NCBI RefSeq assembly: GCF_011397635.1
Contig: NC_064762.1
Span: 18,799,979-18,863,978, forward strand
Direction: 5' to 3'
Source: Epinephelus fuscoguttatus
Lineage: Eukaryota; Chordata; Actinopteri; Perciformes; Serranidae
Length of the DNA: 64,000 nt
The notes beneath the pieces are model-generated. The model saw nothing but the letters and a program-made list of their open reading frames with translations. It had not been told where the DNA came from and searched no databases. Shown here in pieces: positions 23,535 to 33,894 of the stretch. Within the stretch, counting starts at the first letter, position 1, and the number at the start of each line of letters is the position of its first letter. The translations under genes and the position numbers were made by a program.

Positions 23535-24275
23535 ATGCGTAAGATGAAGGACCTGCCACCACGGCGTGCTGCTGCTTCAGCGTTTTCTCGACTAAAACCG
23601 GAGATTTACAAAACTAATGACGGTAAAGTGATTGTGGAAGATAAACTGTTGAACTTTCTTGTGGTTAAAATGAGAACTTTCAGCCACGACGAGACTGTTC
23701 TGCTGGTGACAAGTAGTTTCACTTCTGAACGGATTGAAGCCGCCAAGAAGGCTTTGTTTGAGGGCTGCCCTGACACATCTCAGCGCTGTGCTACCTTCAA
23801 AGGTCAACAGAAGGATATTAATAATGTTAAATTGTGCATGAAAGTGCTTAACGAGTGTGGTGAGGATATTCCGAGATTTGTGTCCCACTTTCTGGACGAA
23901 TTGCCACCCGTCTCCTTCAAACACATCGACGTATCGACGCTGCTGGGCAGAATGGAACAATTAAACAGTGAGATCTGCTGCATGAAAAGAACCCTGGAAA
24001 CCCAGTCAAATGTTTGTGAAAGTTTGCGGGAGGTGACAGCAGCCATTGATGGTCGTCTGACTGCTGTGGAGCAGTCGCTCCCCTTAGCGTCGGGCCCCGT
24101 GGCTGCTGAATGGATTTCAGATGCGACTGTCCAGATGGAGACCACAGCCCTGACACCAACTGTGGCGGCTCGGTTATCGAGTCAAACACAATCCCCTGCC
24201 TGGACCACGGTAGTAAAGAAAGCCGGTCGTATTAAGCAGGGGCAGTTGGACTGGAGGGAAATTCAGGGAAATTAA
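23535..24275 (+). CDS. LINE ORF1 protein, intact frame
   Basis: 246-codon open frame starting MRKMKDLPPRR. No zinc knuckle is seen. A helical segment around SFKHIDVSTLLGRMEQLNSEICCMKRTLETQ (about residues 125-160) has coiled-coil character, followed by a low-complexity Ser/Thr tail (AARLSSQTQSPAWTTVVKKAG). In APE-type LINEs such an ORF1 product binds RNA and chaperones the retrotransposition particle. It overlaps no other gene and is followed at once by the endonuclease remnant. The function is inferred from position. Confidence 0.6.
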   Translation: MRKMKDLPPRRAAASAFSRLKPEIYKTNDGKVIVEDKLLNFLVVKMRTFSHDETVLLVTSSFTSERIEAAKKALFEGCPDTSQRCATFKGQQKDINNVKLCMKVLNECGEDIPRFVSHFLDELPPVSFKHIDVSTLLGRMEQLNSEICCMKRTLETQSNVCESLREVTAAIDGRLTAVEQSLPLASGPVAAEWISDATVQMETTALTPTVAARLSSQTQSPAWTTVVKKAGRIKQGQLDWREIQGN

Positions 24276-24284
24276 TTAAAGGTA

Positions 24285-26692
24285 GAATAGCTGGTGGAGT
24301 GGCCATCCTTTGGAACCGCAAATATGACCCAATGGTGAAAGTGATAAGATTAAATGTTGATTGGGCCATAGGGTTAGACATACATTTTAATGGTAAGAAG
24401 ATTAGCATCTTAAATATATATACACCTTGTGAATCCTATGAGTCTGAGGATGAATTTTTGAACAGACTAGCTTTTATTCATTCCTTCATTGAGGACAATG
24501 ATTCAACTTGTGTCTATGTAAATGGGGATTTAATGCTGATGTATCTGATAGCAATTCTCTTTTTGCAAAACATCTTCTAGAAAATATGGAAATTTGCTAT
24601 GGTCTGGCTACCTCTGACCACATACCAATAGCTATGTTGTTAAATGTTGAGACTGTGCCCCTCCTGGTGGATGCTGGGAATACTGTCAACTCAGAGAAAT
24701 TCAACTGGGCTAATCTATCTAAGGAGGACATTGATAGATATACTGTCTTAACTGACAGCTTACTAAATGATGTTGTATTGCCGAGGAATGCCATAACATG
24801 TCTAAATATGAACTGTACTGACACACAACACGCTGCTGACCTTTGTGATTTATATGATAACATTATAAAAGTTCTACATGCCTCTGCTGGGTCTTCCTGC
24901 AGTCATAAGAAGGTGTTTAACATCAAACCTGGGTGGAATGAGTATGTGGCTGAACATCATGCTGCAGCAAGGGAAGCCTTTAAACTTTGGTCTGATGCAG
25001 GAAGGCCTAGACAGGGTGATGTGTTTGAGTATAAGAAACGAACTAATGCTAGATATAAATATGCTCTTCGTCATATTAAGACAAATGAGAACACTATTAG
25101 AGCTGACTTGCTTGCCAAGAAATTACAAAATAACAACCATGTTGACTTTTGGTGATGAATAATCATAAAACTTCTTTACCATATGACATTGAAGGTGTCT
25201 GTGGCTCAGATAACATTGCAAAAATTATGGCGTGAGCATTATATCAAGCTCTTCAACTGTGTTAAGAGCAATGTTGTTGCTGTTAATAATGTTGATTTGG
25301 ACACTAACGTCACAGTAAGGCCTGGTGAGGTGCATGTGGTACAGAGGGTATTGCTGCAGAGCATCTCAAACATGCCAGCTATAGGCTCTCTACAATGTTA
25401 GCCATGTGTCTCACTGGTATCCTGGTGCATGGTGTTCTCCCTGACTCCATCCTGTCTGTTTTGCTGGTTCCTGTCCTTAAGGAGAAGGCTGGCAAAGTAA
25501 ACAGCATGGACAATTATAGGCCTATTGCCCTTGCCAGTATCCTGTCTAAGGTGCTGGAAAGAATCATTTTAAATAGGATGGAAATGTATGTACTAACTAC
25601 TGACAATCAATTTGGGTTCAAGAGAAAACATAGTACTGACTTATGCATCTATGCATTATAGGAGATCGTTGCTAAGTACCAAAGCCAAAACTCCTCTGTG
25701 TTTCTCTGTTTCATTGACGCCTCTAAGGCATTTAACAGAATCAATCATGAGAAATTATTTGTCAAATTACTTGAGAGAGATGTTCCTAAATATAGTGTCA
25801 GAGTTTTTATGTACTGGTATGCTCAGCAAACATTCCAAGTCAAGTGGGATAATACTGTCTCTGCTCCTTTTCATGTGGGCAATGGGGTCCGTCAAGGAGG
25901 AATTTTATCTCCTATTCTTTTTAATGTATATATAGATGACCGTTCAAGACAGTTAAATGAATGTAAAACGGGCTGTATTGTGGGAGAACAAGTTGTCAAT
26001 CATCTCATGTATGCTGATGACCTCGTTGTACTTTGTCCATATACTGCTGGGTTACAACAACTGTTAAGGATATGCACACAATATGGCAGAAAATTTAACA
26101 TTAACTATAACGCCAAAAAAGTAAAGTCATAGTTGTGAGATCTAGAGAGGACAAGAAATCGGTTTTTCCTGCCTTCCACCTTTCAGATGGATCCTTAGAC
26201 ATGTCGAAGGAATTGAAATATCTTGGACATGTCTTCTCAGATGATCTTATGGATGACAGTGACATCCACCGTCAAAGCTGTAAAATATATGCACAGGCCA
26301 ATACGTTGTTGAGGAAATTTTCTATGTGTTCTGCAGATGTTAAATGTGCTCTGTTCAGGGCTTATGTCACACCGCTGTATACAGCTAATCTCTGGTCCTC
26401 TTACAGAGTGAAAGGTATGCAGAGGCTTAGAGTGGCATATAATGATGCCATGAGGCTGTTGCTCCGTGTTCCTAGGTGGCACAGTGCCAGCCAGTTATTC
26501 GTGTACTCTAATGTACCAACATGTCAGGCACTGTTACGAAAGTTAATGTTTAATTTTATGTGTCGACTGGATTTGTCAGAAAATAGCATTATTATGGCCT
26601 TAACGTGCCCTATGATGGGCTATCAGTTCACATCCAGGCTTCAAAAGCATTGGCATGATAGCTTGCACCTCTTTCTGAACAAACAGTGATGA
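24285..26692 (+). pseudogene. LINE ORF2 (APE endonuclease and reverse transcriptase), broken
   Basis: Endonuclease text lies at 24285-24560 and the remainder of that domain, with TSDHIPIAMLL, at 24595-24650; the frame changes between them. RT blocks are DNYRPIALASILSKVLERI, the NQFGFKRKHSTDLCIYAL block, LCFIDASKAFNRINH, GVRQGGILSPILFNVY and the catalytic LMYADDLVVLC at about 26006-26035. Stops interrupt the frame after LCIYAL (25659) and after AKKVKS (26130), and the endonuclease is disrupted by frame changes. The C-terminal part continues LKYLGHVFSDDLMDDSDIH to SLHLFLNKQ. Confidence 0.85.
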
Positions 26693-26800
26693 ATTACTTA
26701 TATGAAAGTATATATTTTTATTTTTAATGATGTATTTTAAATGTATGTAATGGTTGTGTGTATGTGTGTGTAGACCATTTAAGACCGTAATAAAGATTAT

Positions 26801-27974
26801 TATAATCTGACTGAATTGACAGCTCATTTCAAAACTAAAGTGTAATTAAGTTACACATCACAATAAGACTAGGTCCGTTTGAGCATCTACTGAGAAAGAA
26901 AAAATATGTTTATGCTTTTCTTATATGTGAAAGTTAAATATGACCACAACACATCTCCTTTTGCAATCACCTTGTGTCACTCTGCAGTTACTGGTTCACT
27001 TCATTTTACAGTGACATGCATACAATATGTCTCCACTTCAAACAAGAATAAAAGAAATACAACAACTGGCAATAATAATAGGCACCACAAAAAGTCCAAA
27101 CACACCAAAATTTACAAATAAAAAAAGATCAGCAGGTGTGCACTATCTACAATAATTAAGAATACTAGGAACTTTCAGGACTACGTGATAAACACACTGA
27201 TTATTATTATTTTCAACACATACAGGGGGGTGCACCGTTCCTGGAAGTACTGCAATACCAGGTCGATGCGTGGAGTGGACGGAGCAAGCCCCTATTCCAT
27301 CTCCCTGTTCCAAAAATCAATTTAATATATGGTCCCCGGGTAGGGGACGTATCAGATATTAAACTGATAAGAACAGATACTACACTTGATCTTAGCCAAA
27401 AGGCCGAGAAGCGATGCTGACTAACGACTGAAGTGGGAGACTCCTTCTCCTCATTGTGACACTAACTCGCGGTTCAATATGATTTCTATGGCTACAAAAA
27501 CACACCAACAAATTGTGAAAGCGCAGTTTGATGTCTTATGACTGATGGACAACGGAAATATCCATCCGATCGCGGACTTTTATCACAAAACGTTACGGGA
27601 GTTTAACGTGGGTTCATGCCATTTCTGGTCACGTGATGTGCTACTGCCCAATCAGCAATCAGTACGAACGGGTATGTTAAAATCCACTTTATAGCTCTAA
27701 TTAAGGAAGAACTGGTCATTTACTCACTTAAAATATACGATTGAGATTAAGTAAAACTATTTCTACTGACTGGATCGCGTGTATGGTTAAAAGTGAACAA
27801 TATACACCTGCTTCTGAATATAAAGCTTCAACAATGATAAACTGAGCTGTGTCTCCCTCTGGTGACGGAAACAATACAGGACACTGTGCTCAGTCTGAAA
27901 CGACAAACACAGCATCTTTGGCCAAACACTTTACATTGTGCTTTAGTGAAGAACAATACTACCACTACTATTAA

Positions 27975-28006
<32 letters not shown>

Positions 28007-28269
28007 ATAATAATAATGACTTTAATAAGGAAAGAGAAAGGTCCCTAGCATACCACACAAAACAGTCATCTATGTACAAGAATACAATATAAATAATAAA
28101 ATACAAGACATACCCTACATTATACAAGACAAGAATTACCCAACACCACATTATATAATTTCATAGAAATTTACACAATTCAATACACTGCACCCACAAA
28201 CAAGCAGGAAAGCCAGTGGCCCCACAGTTTAGATGAAGACCTGACTGAGCTCAGGTCATGGGTAGCCAA
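26801..28269. repeat. U2 repeat segment, copy A
   Basis: TATAATCTGACTGAATTGAC and all that follows recurs at 56733 onward. From about 26801 to 27885 the two copies differ at only a handful of sites across about 1.08 kb; beyond the CAGTCTGAAAC/CAGTCCGAAAC site they differ much more. A triplet repeat (ACT/AAT) lies at 27960-28016, where copy B has (AAC)n. The segment holds the U2 gene and its flanks. Confidence 0.9.
27228..27415 (-). ncRNA. U2 spliceosomal snRNA, copy A
   Basis: 188 nt on the minus strand, full U2 length. The 5' end is ATCGCTTCTCGGCCTTTTGG. The branch-point pairing region GTGTAGTATCTGTTC, loop IIa (GATACGTCCCCTACCCGGGG), Sm site TTGATTTTTGGAA and terminal stem-loops (TGGTATTGCAGTACTTCCAGG ... 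GGTGCACCC) are all intact. U2 pairs with the intron branch site in the spliceosome. The coding strand matches that of the neighbouring U1 genes, so U1 and U2 are linked head-to-tail. Confidence 0.97.
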
Positions 28270-28930
28270 GGCCTGGATGATACTATTTTCTGAGACAGAG
28301 AATCTGCACATATATCGATATGATTTCGCATTAAGGCAGGGCAAGTAGGTACACTAACATCTGAAAACATTTGGCTGCCACTGACTGCACTATCGTGGAA
28401 GATTAAGAAGTAGTCTCATGTCATCGTTATAGGCCACATTAAGTCTTGCATATTGCTCTTCCTATAGGAGCGCCACAAGGGGGCAATATACAGCGGAGTG
28501 CAAAATGCTCTATAAAGAGCGACGTTCACATTGACTGAACACGATACATTTGCGAGCAAGCTTATTAGCTTGTGCATACAACTTGCACACTGTCTGAGGT
28601 CGACAGATAAATCATTGACAATATAATGACCAAGATATTTAATCTCACGACACACTTTAGGAGCAACACCGAAATAATTCAGGAAATACTAATTGTCTGT
28701 CTTCTTTACTGTTAACAATCATATTGTTACTCTTATTGGCATTATATTTGATGTCAAAGTCTGCACCATAGTTAGAGCAAATCTTCAACATCTGTTGTAA
28801 GCCAGCAATATATGTTTTTAATATTGGCAACGTATAGCTTATTAGAATCTGAACAAATGTATACGATCCAGCAAAACATCACAGGCGTACACCATCGATA
28901 TTTGGACACCAACGAGACAACGAGGCATCA
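28270..28930 (-). mobile_element. 3' fragment of the same APE-type LINE
   Basis: Minus-strand text EIKYLGHYIVNDLSVDLRQ, VALYRAFCTPLYIAPLWRSY corresponds to LKYLGHVFSDDLMDDSDIH and FRAYVTPLYTANLWSSY of the LINE at 23.5-26.8 kb. Frame changes are present. The right paralogous copy joins the flanks directly (GGCCAACTGGCAG near 58170-58186), so the insertion is specific to the left copy. Confidence 0.8.
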
Positions 28931-30127
28931 AACTGGCAGCAGAACTGTTTTAACTTCCGGTGTTTCAGTTTTCAGAATAAAAGTTGTACTGGCAACATGT
29001 AAAGTCTTTACTTTGAAACAATTTGCAAACCGTTTAAGTTACCGGAAAAGATTGACTTTTTAAGACATCTGTTTAAATGTAATTTGGTTTACAACTATTT
29101 GATAGCAACAGAATACATGTAATACAAAACTACGCAAATTACAACTGACTTTGACTGTTTCAGCGAACTTCAACATGGCCGCTAACGTTAAACAACACCC
29201 CACACGCAGCAACAATTATTGTAACTTACTGTAACGTTATTTCTGAAACTGGACACTCCATATTTAGCTAATTTAGGAACTATAACGTAACGTAAAGGGT
29301 AATGGGCCTACACGTACGTGCTTTCATCGAATCTGCGTAACGCGAACCTCCCTTCAAAGGTAACGTTCAGTTAACAAGCAACTTTAACCAACACTAACTG
29401 ACATTAATCTTAATGCTTAAGGGTAAGTTAAAACTAATTTAAAGTCATATGTTAGTCTCAGAGTAACGGCCACCATTGCCACAAATACATCTCGCGCCTA
29501 CAACTAACGGTGCCATTTGCAATTACAGCATTAGCAGGCCTAGCCTAACCGTTAGTGCCTTCAGTCCATAAAATGATGGACGGCAAACCGTTATTTCATA
29601 ATATTTGACAACAAAACATGTTAAGCCAAAAGACTAAAAAGAACAATATTAGAAGAAGCTGTCCAAAAGCAGCTTTGGTTTAGGTATTAACTTACCTGAA
29701 ATGGTCCTCGACTGCGAGAAGACGTGATTACCTGTCGCCGACAGCTGAATTGAAATGTCCCCCTCGTCCAATAGTGTTCTCTGCCTGTCACTGCGTACCG
29801 CTCCCTCCCCGTTGGGTGGTTCAGGTTAGGGCCGAGGGTTTGGGCAGGTCAAGGTGGAAGGTGGGGGGAGGGACACATTTTGGCGAGGAAACAGACTTTT
29901 TTTCAAGTGACTGCAGCAGTGCAATAACTGTCTGTGCAGTTACCGTACATAACAGTTTTGTGTTTGTTTGTTTTTTTGCTTAAACGTCGATGTCGACACG
30001 ATTAAAAGTCGCCACGTACATTATCTTTATAGTCTATGTTAAAAGTTGCCATAGGTTTTCAGTTGGTTCTTTTATTCTGAAGAATTTTAACCGGAAGTCT
30101 TCTTGGTCCACATCGGAGGCAGAAGTA
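28931..30127. other. Upstream region of dynlt1 shared with the right copy
   Basis: No open gene. The block from 28931 to about 29995 has a counterpart at 58180-59400 with many small differences. It includes CpG-containing stretches (CCCCCTCGTCCAATAGTGTTCTC with a CCAAT box at 29768, and TCCCCGTTGGGTGG) that are plausible dynlt1 promoter sequence. Confidence 0.5.
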
Positions 30128-31246
30128 ATGGACGAGTATCAGACAGAAGAGGAGGTGGGTTTGTGCTTTAAACTAGTTATTGCGTATATTTGTATCACTT
30201 AGAAACAACGCTCAGATATAACCACAAAACGATATCTTGTTTCTACGGTTTACTTTGTACCTGACACGTAATCGTTTGGCCAGAAAGTACGTTTAATGGC
30301 GAACAGACATGTCGGCTGGCTAGCTTAAACTAAACTGTTTTTATCTTTCACCAAACAGACTGCATTCGTCGTCGATGAAGTGAGCAAAATTATAAAAGAG
30401 GTAAGCAAAATGAATGATGCCTGTCTCTTTATCCCCAGAGTTTACTTAAATTTAAGATTGAATCGACTAATTGTTACCGCTAGCTTGGAGCTTAGCGTTT
30501 TGCGACCCGTTTGTTGCTAAGGACACCAATGGTTGCTAGGCAACGTTCATATCTATAACGTCCCTAGAATACAAGATTTATTGTAACACCTATACAGTAC
30601 AATTTTTGTGCAGTATTTAGCTGATTAAGTTGTATTGTATGATGTGGATTTCATATCATTCTAAGGTTATTAAAAGGTGTTGCACTCTGCGTGATGATCA
30701 GCTCTTAACACCACTTTCCTGAAACTGTCTGTGTAGGCAGTAGAAGCAACTATAGGAGGAAATGCCTACCAGCACAGCAGAGTGAACCAGTGGACCACCA
30801 GTGTGGTGGAGCAGTGCCTCAGTCATCTCAGCAAGCTGGGGAAGCCTTTTAAATATATTGGTATGTGTCCTGCTGCAGTGTAACAATAATATTCTGATGG
30901 TTCCTAGGTTCTGAAGATGGTATTAACAGATGGTTTGTGTTTTTCTACAGTAACCTGTATCATCATGCAGAAAAATGGGGCAGGTCTGCAAACAGCCAGC
31001 ACATGCTTCTGGGATAACTCCACTGATGGTAAAGTAGTAATATTGTGTATGTACAGTATTAGACTGTCAGCAACTATCAGTGTGCTTTTGATTCCTCAGC
31101 TTTCAGACACTGGTGGTCAATGACTTTAAATGAAGTGCCACTGTCACTAAATGTATCATGTATTACACCCAACAGGAAGCTGTTCTGTGAGATGGGAGAA
31201 CAAGTCCATGTACTGTATCGTCAGTGTTTTTGGGCTGGCCATCTGA
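30128..31246 (+). CDS. dynlt1: Dynein light chain Tctex-type 1
   Basis: Five exons, 30128-30154, 30359-30400, 30737-30860, 30951-31028 and 31176-31246, join to 342 nt, an open frame of 113 aa, the human length. The product starts [20 protein letters not shown]. It continues [60 protein letters not shown] and ends IVSVFGLAI. These match human DYNLT1 closely from memory. The protein is a homodimeric light chain on the cytoplasmic dynein intermediate chain and a cargo adaptor. All introns are GT-AG. It is convergent with the tmem181 remains, the same arrangement as recalled for human. The right paralogue at 59.5 kb is dead. Confidence 0.96.
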
Positions 31247-31376
31247 ACCAACTACAGTGTACCTAGAATGTTTGAAATGTATTGGATTTTGTGTGTTATT
31301 GAGAACCTGAGTGTTGTATTTGTTCACATTGACTGTATGTTAATACACTTTTTTGCTTTTATATTAAGTGCTATTG

Positions 31377-31382
31377 AATAAA
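31377..31382 (+). promoter_or_regulatory. dynlt1: Polyadenylation signal of dynlt1
   Basis: AATAAA lies 131 nt after the stop, in GCTATTGAATAAAAAC. The right copy keeps AATTGAATAAAAC at the equivalent place (about 60331). Confidence 0.7.
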
Positions 31383-32085
31383 AACATACTATCCTGGATA
31401 TACTTTGCTTTATTTACATGATACATGACAAGAGTGCTACATCTACAGCTTTTATCTCATTAAGTAGAACTCCCAACATATCAGGACCCACAACAACCTC
31501 ATATAACCACCGTAAACCATCGGAAACTACATTCACTCTGAAAGAATCAAAAATGTACATTAATCTCAAAGCATTTACAAATTTGAGACCGCAGCCCAGT
31601 AATAAGAAATGTAAAGACAAGGCACCATCTTGATTAGAATACGTTAGGATATTATTTGTAATGAACAGAAACACATTTGTTTGGCTGTTTTTGTCCATAA
31701 CTCCAGGTTTATAAAACAAAGGAAAAGGCAGCAAGTCTCACATTGTAGGCAAGGTATGGAAAGTTATGTGAGGAAAAAAAAAAAACTACTTAAAATAATA
31801 CGCTCTACATAAGTCAAAATATATTTGGCCAATGGTATAATTACTGTATGTGCAGGGAGAAAGAATGTGACAAATCAGTAGTCCATTTACATTAAGTTGT
31901 GTAAAATCATTTCTCAAAATCCATTCATCGATACAGTCAGATAATACACTATCAAACATCGTCACTTACCAGTGAAATAAATTAAACTCTTAAACAAGTT
32001 CAATTACAAAGCTGCTCTTGTTAATGTTATCATGGTTAAAGAAACAGACTTAAATCAAATGAAGAGGTTTGGTATTTTGTGATAC

Positions 32086-32188
32086 CTGAGTAAGGCATAT
32101 TATTGAGTTCAGAACAAGCTCTGACAACCAAGAAGATCAGGTAGAGGACATAGAGGGCAACAACAATCAGGAGGAAGATTTTCATGCC
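32086..32188 (-). pseudogene. tmem181: Isolated tmem181 exon (left copy)
   Basis: The minus strand between acceptor CAG at 32189 and donor GTATC at 32085 reads GMKIFLLIVVALYVLYLIFL, VVRACSELNNMPYS. This is a transmembrane segment matching human TMEM181 (GMKVFFMVVAAVYILYLLFL) from memory. The exon itself has no break and good splice sites. The downstream exons are absent, and the upstream neighbour is replaced by a LINE at 32304. The intron fragment at 32220-32303 aligns with 62586-62665 next to the GERKCLRFYLP exon of the right copy. It is therefore a leftover of a truncated duplicate. Confidence 0.85.
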
Positions 32189-32303
32189 CTGGGACTTTTA
32201 AACTGCTGGTCAAATTTCAGAGAAGAAGAGTTGATCTTTTCAGTCCTGTTGTAATTTGCAGTTTGACTGAGGCTGCTAGCACCCAGTGGGGTCAGACTTA
32301 GTG

Positions 32304-33872
32304 CTTTTTTTTTCCTTTTTTTTTTAAATAAACTTTATTAACTTTCAATTACAAGTACAAACATCAGAATTACCAACATATAAATTAGATATAAGACAAC
32401 AATACAAACCAAAATGAGACATACATAATTAGAGAAAATGAGAAAATCAGTCAGTGTCACATATCCAAAATGTGCCAGGGGAGGCGCTGAGATTTATCCA
32501 TTGTTTTCCTCCTCCAGAGGTCTGTGAGTATGTGCTTAACGACCAGGTCGCTGTCTATGACGGTCTGATGTATAATCATGGCACATCTTATTTTCCATAG
32601 CTTGGCACATACAACACTGACAATTATTTGAAACAGTTCTTTGTGATTTGGGGGCATCTGTTACACAATATCTGATTTATAACACAAATTGAAATTCATG
32701 CCCAGACCTTTTAAAATGCTACACACCTCTTGTGTTCTATAACAGTTTATTAACAGGTGTTCTTGGGTTTCAGGCTTGGAACAGTTGATCACTGGACATT
32801 CTTTGGTGGTGACACAACAGCTCCATGATACAACTGCTCTCACTGGGAGTCTGCCCATTGACATCAGCCATCTGAGGTCTCTGATGCTCTCTGGAGTGGT
32901 TTTATTTTTTTATGTATTTATTACTTCATTGCTATAATTATCAGATAGGTATTTATATTTTATTAGCCCCCCCCCCCCCCCATATTTAAAATTATTAATT
33001 GTATTAAAATGTGTTTGCTGGATGAACTACACCAATTAATATTCAAATTTTGGTGTTCTATTAGATAATCAGCATATATTAATTTATAATTCGGGCCAGA
33101 TCTGGCTCTCCCTCTCCTTTTACACCACAAAGATTGATTACCTATCCAGTGAGCATTTCTGAGGAAGGCAGCTGATACATTTTTAACAAAAGCAACCATT
33201 AATGTAATGCCCAGGTCTACGGCCCCCAACCCCCCATATTCCTTACCTTTATACATTAGTTCTCTTTTAGTTACCTCTCTGGTGGTACCCCACACTAAAT
33301 TAGCACACTGTTTGTTTAATTTCATTATCATTTTATCCGAAGGAGGAAAGATGTTAGCCAGAAAGAAGAGTTTGGACAGGATGGTTTTGATGATGTTGAC
33401 TCTAGTTTTATATTATACTTTTTTACTTCTTTGAATTCAGTCAGTTTTTTCTCCCAGTTTCTTTCACTACAATCTTTACTACAGAATGTCAAACCCCAAA
33501 TTGTTATTTCTTGATCAACTTGAACATTAACGTTAGGTTTGTTCCTCTCATCTCCAATCCAAACTCCCTCTATTTTAATATGATTTAACTTAGCACCAGA
33601 TGCTAGTTCATACAGATTTAAATGATTCGTCAACACATCCATTTCTTTTTTCTTATTCTTTTTATAATAACAGTGACATCATCAGCGTGGGCAATTGCTG
33701 TAAACTTGGGCAGATGGCCACCACATGTACCAGAGATTAAACTCTCAGAGTTGATTATTCTAATTAAATGGCTTATGGCCAAAATGTATAAGGCAGCACT
33801 AAGAGGGCAGCCCTGTTTGACCCCTCTCTCGACCTCAAAGGGCTCAGTTAAAACACCATTTGACTGATCATG
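32304..33872 (-). mobile_element. Tx1/L1-like LINE, 3' half (RT end and C-terminus)
   Basis: On the plus strand the poly-T start (32307-32327) marks the 3' tail. Minus-strand text gives RT block GVKQGCPLSAALYILA and an AHADDVTVII box at about 33650-33840. The post-RT parts follow: SGAKLNHIKIEGVWIGDERN; QCANLVWGTTREVTKRELMY; CPVINCSKPETQEHLLINC, a cysteine/histidine motif. Frames are interrupted several times. The same LINE's endonuclease end continues at 40.0-41.76 kb; the piece between was lost or displaced by the insertion at 33.87-39.98 kb. Confidence 0.8.
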
Positions 33873-33894
33873 TCAACATTTAGGTTTTATACTA

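Larger units (their letters stand above)
23512..26800 (+). mobile_element. Nearly full-length APE-type LINE (jockey/CR1-like)
   Basis: ORF1 is at 23535-24275. ORF2 runs from an endonuclease fragment (GGVAILWNRKYDP, ISILNIYTPC, NGD at about 24525) through RT at about 25395-26130 to a C-terminal region ending near 26689. The 3' end is ACCGTAATAAAGATTATTATAAT. The paralogous repeat at 56.7 kb lacks this element, which gives an empty site near 56720-56735. A smaller fragment of the same family lies at 28.3-28.9 kb on the minus strand. The clade is judged from RT style only. Confidence 0.85.

Noticed and set aside
27828-28151. Minus-strand frame rich in Val and Leu
   Set aside because: Created by the ACT/AAT triplet repeat; not a membrane protein gene.
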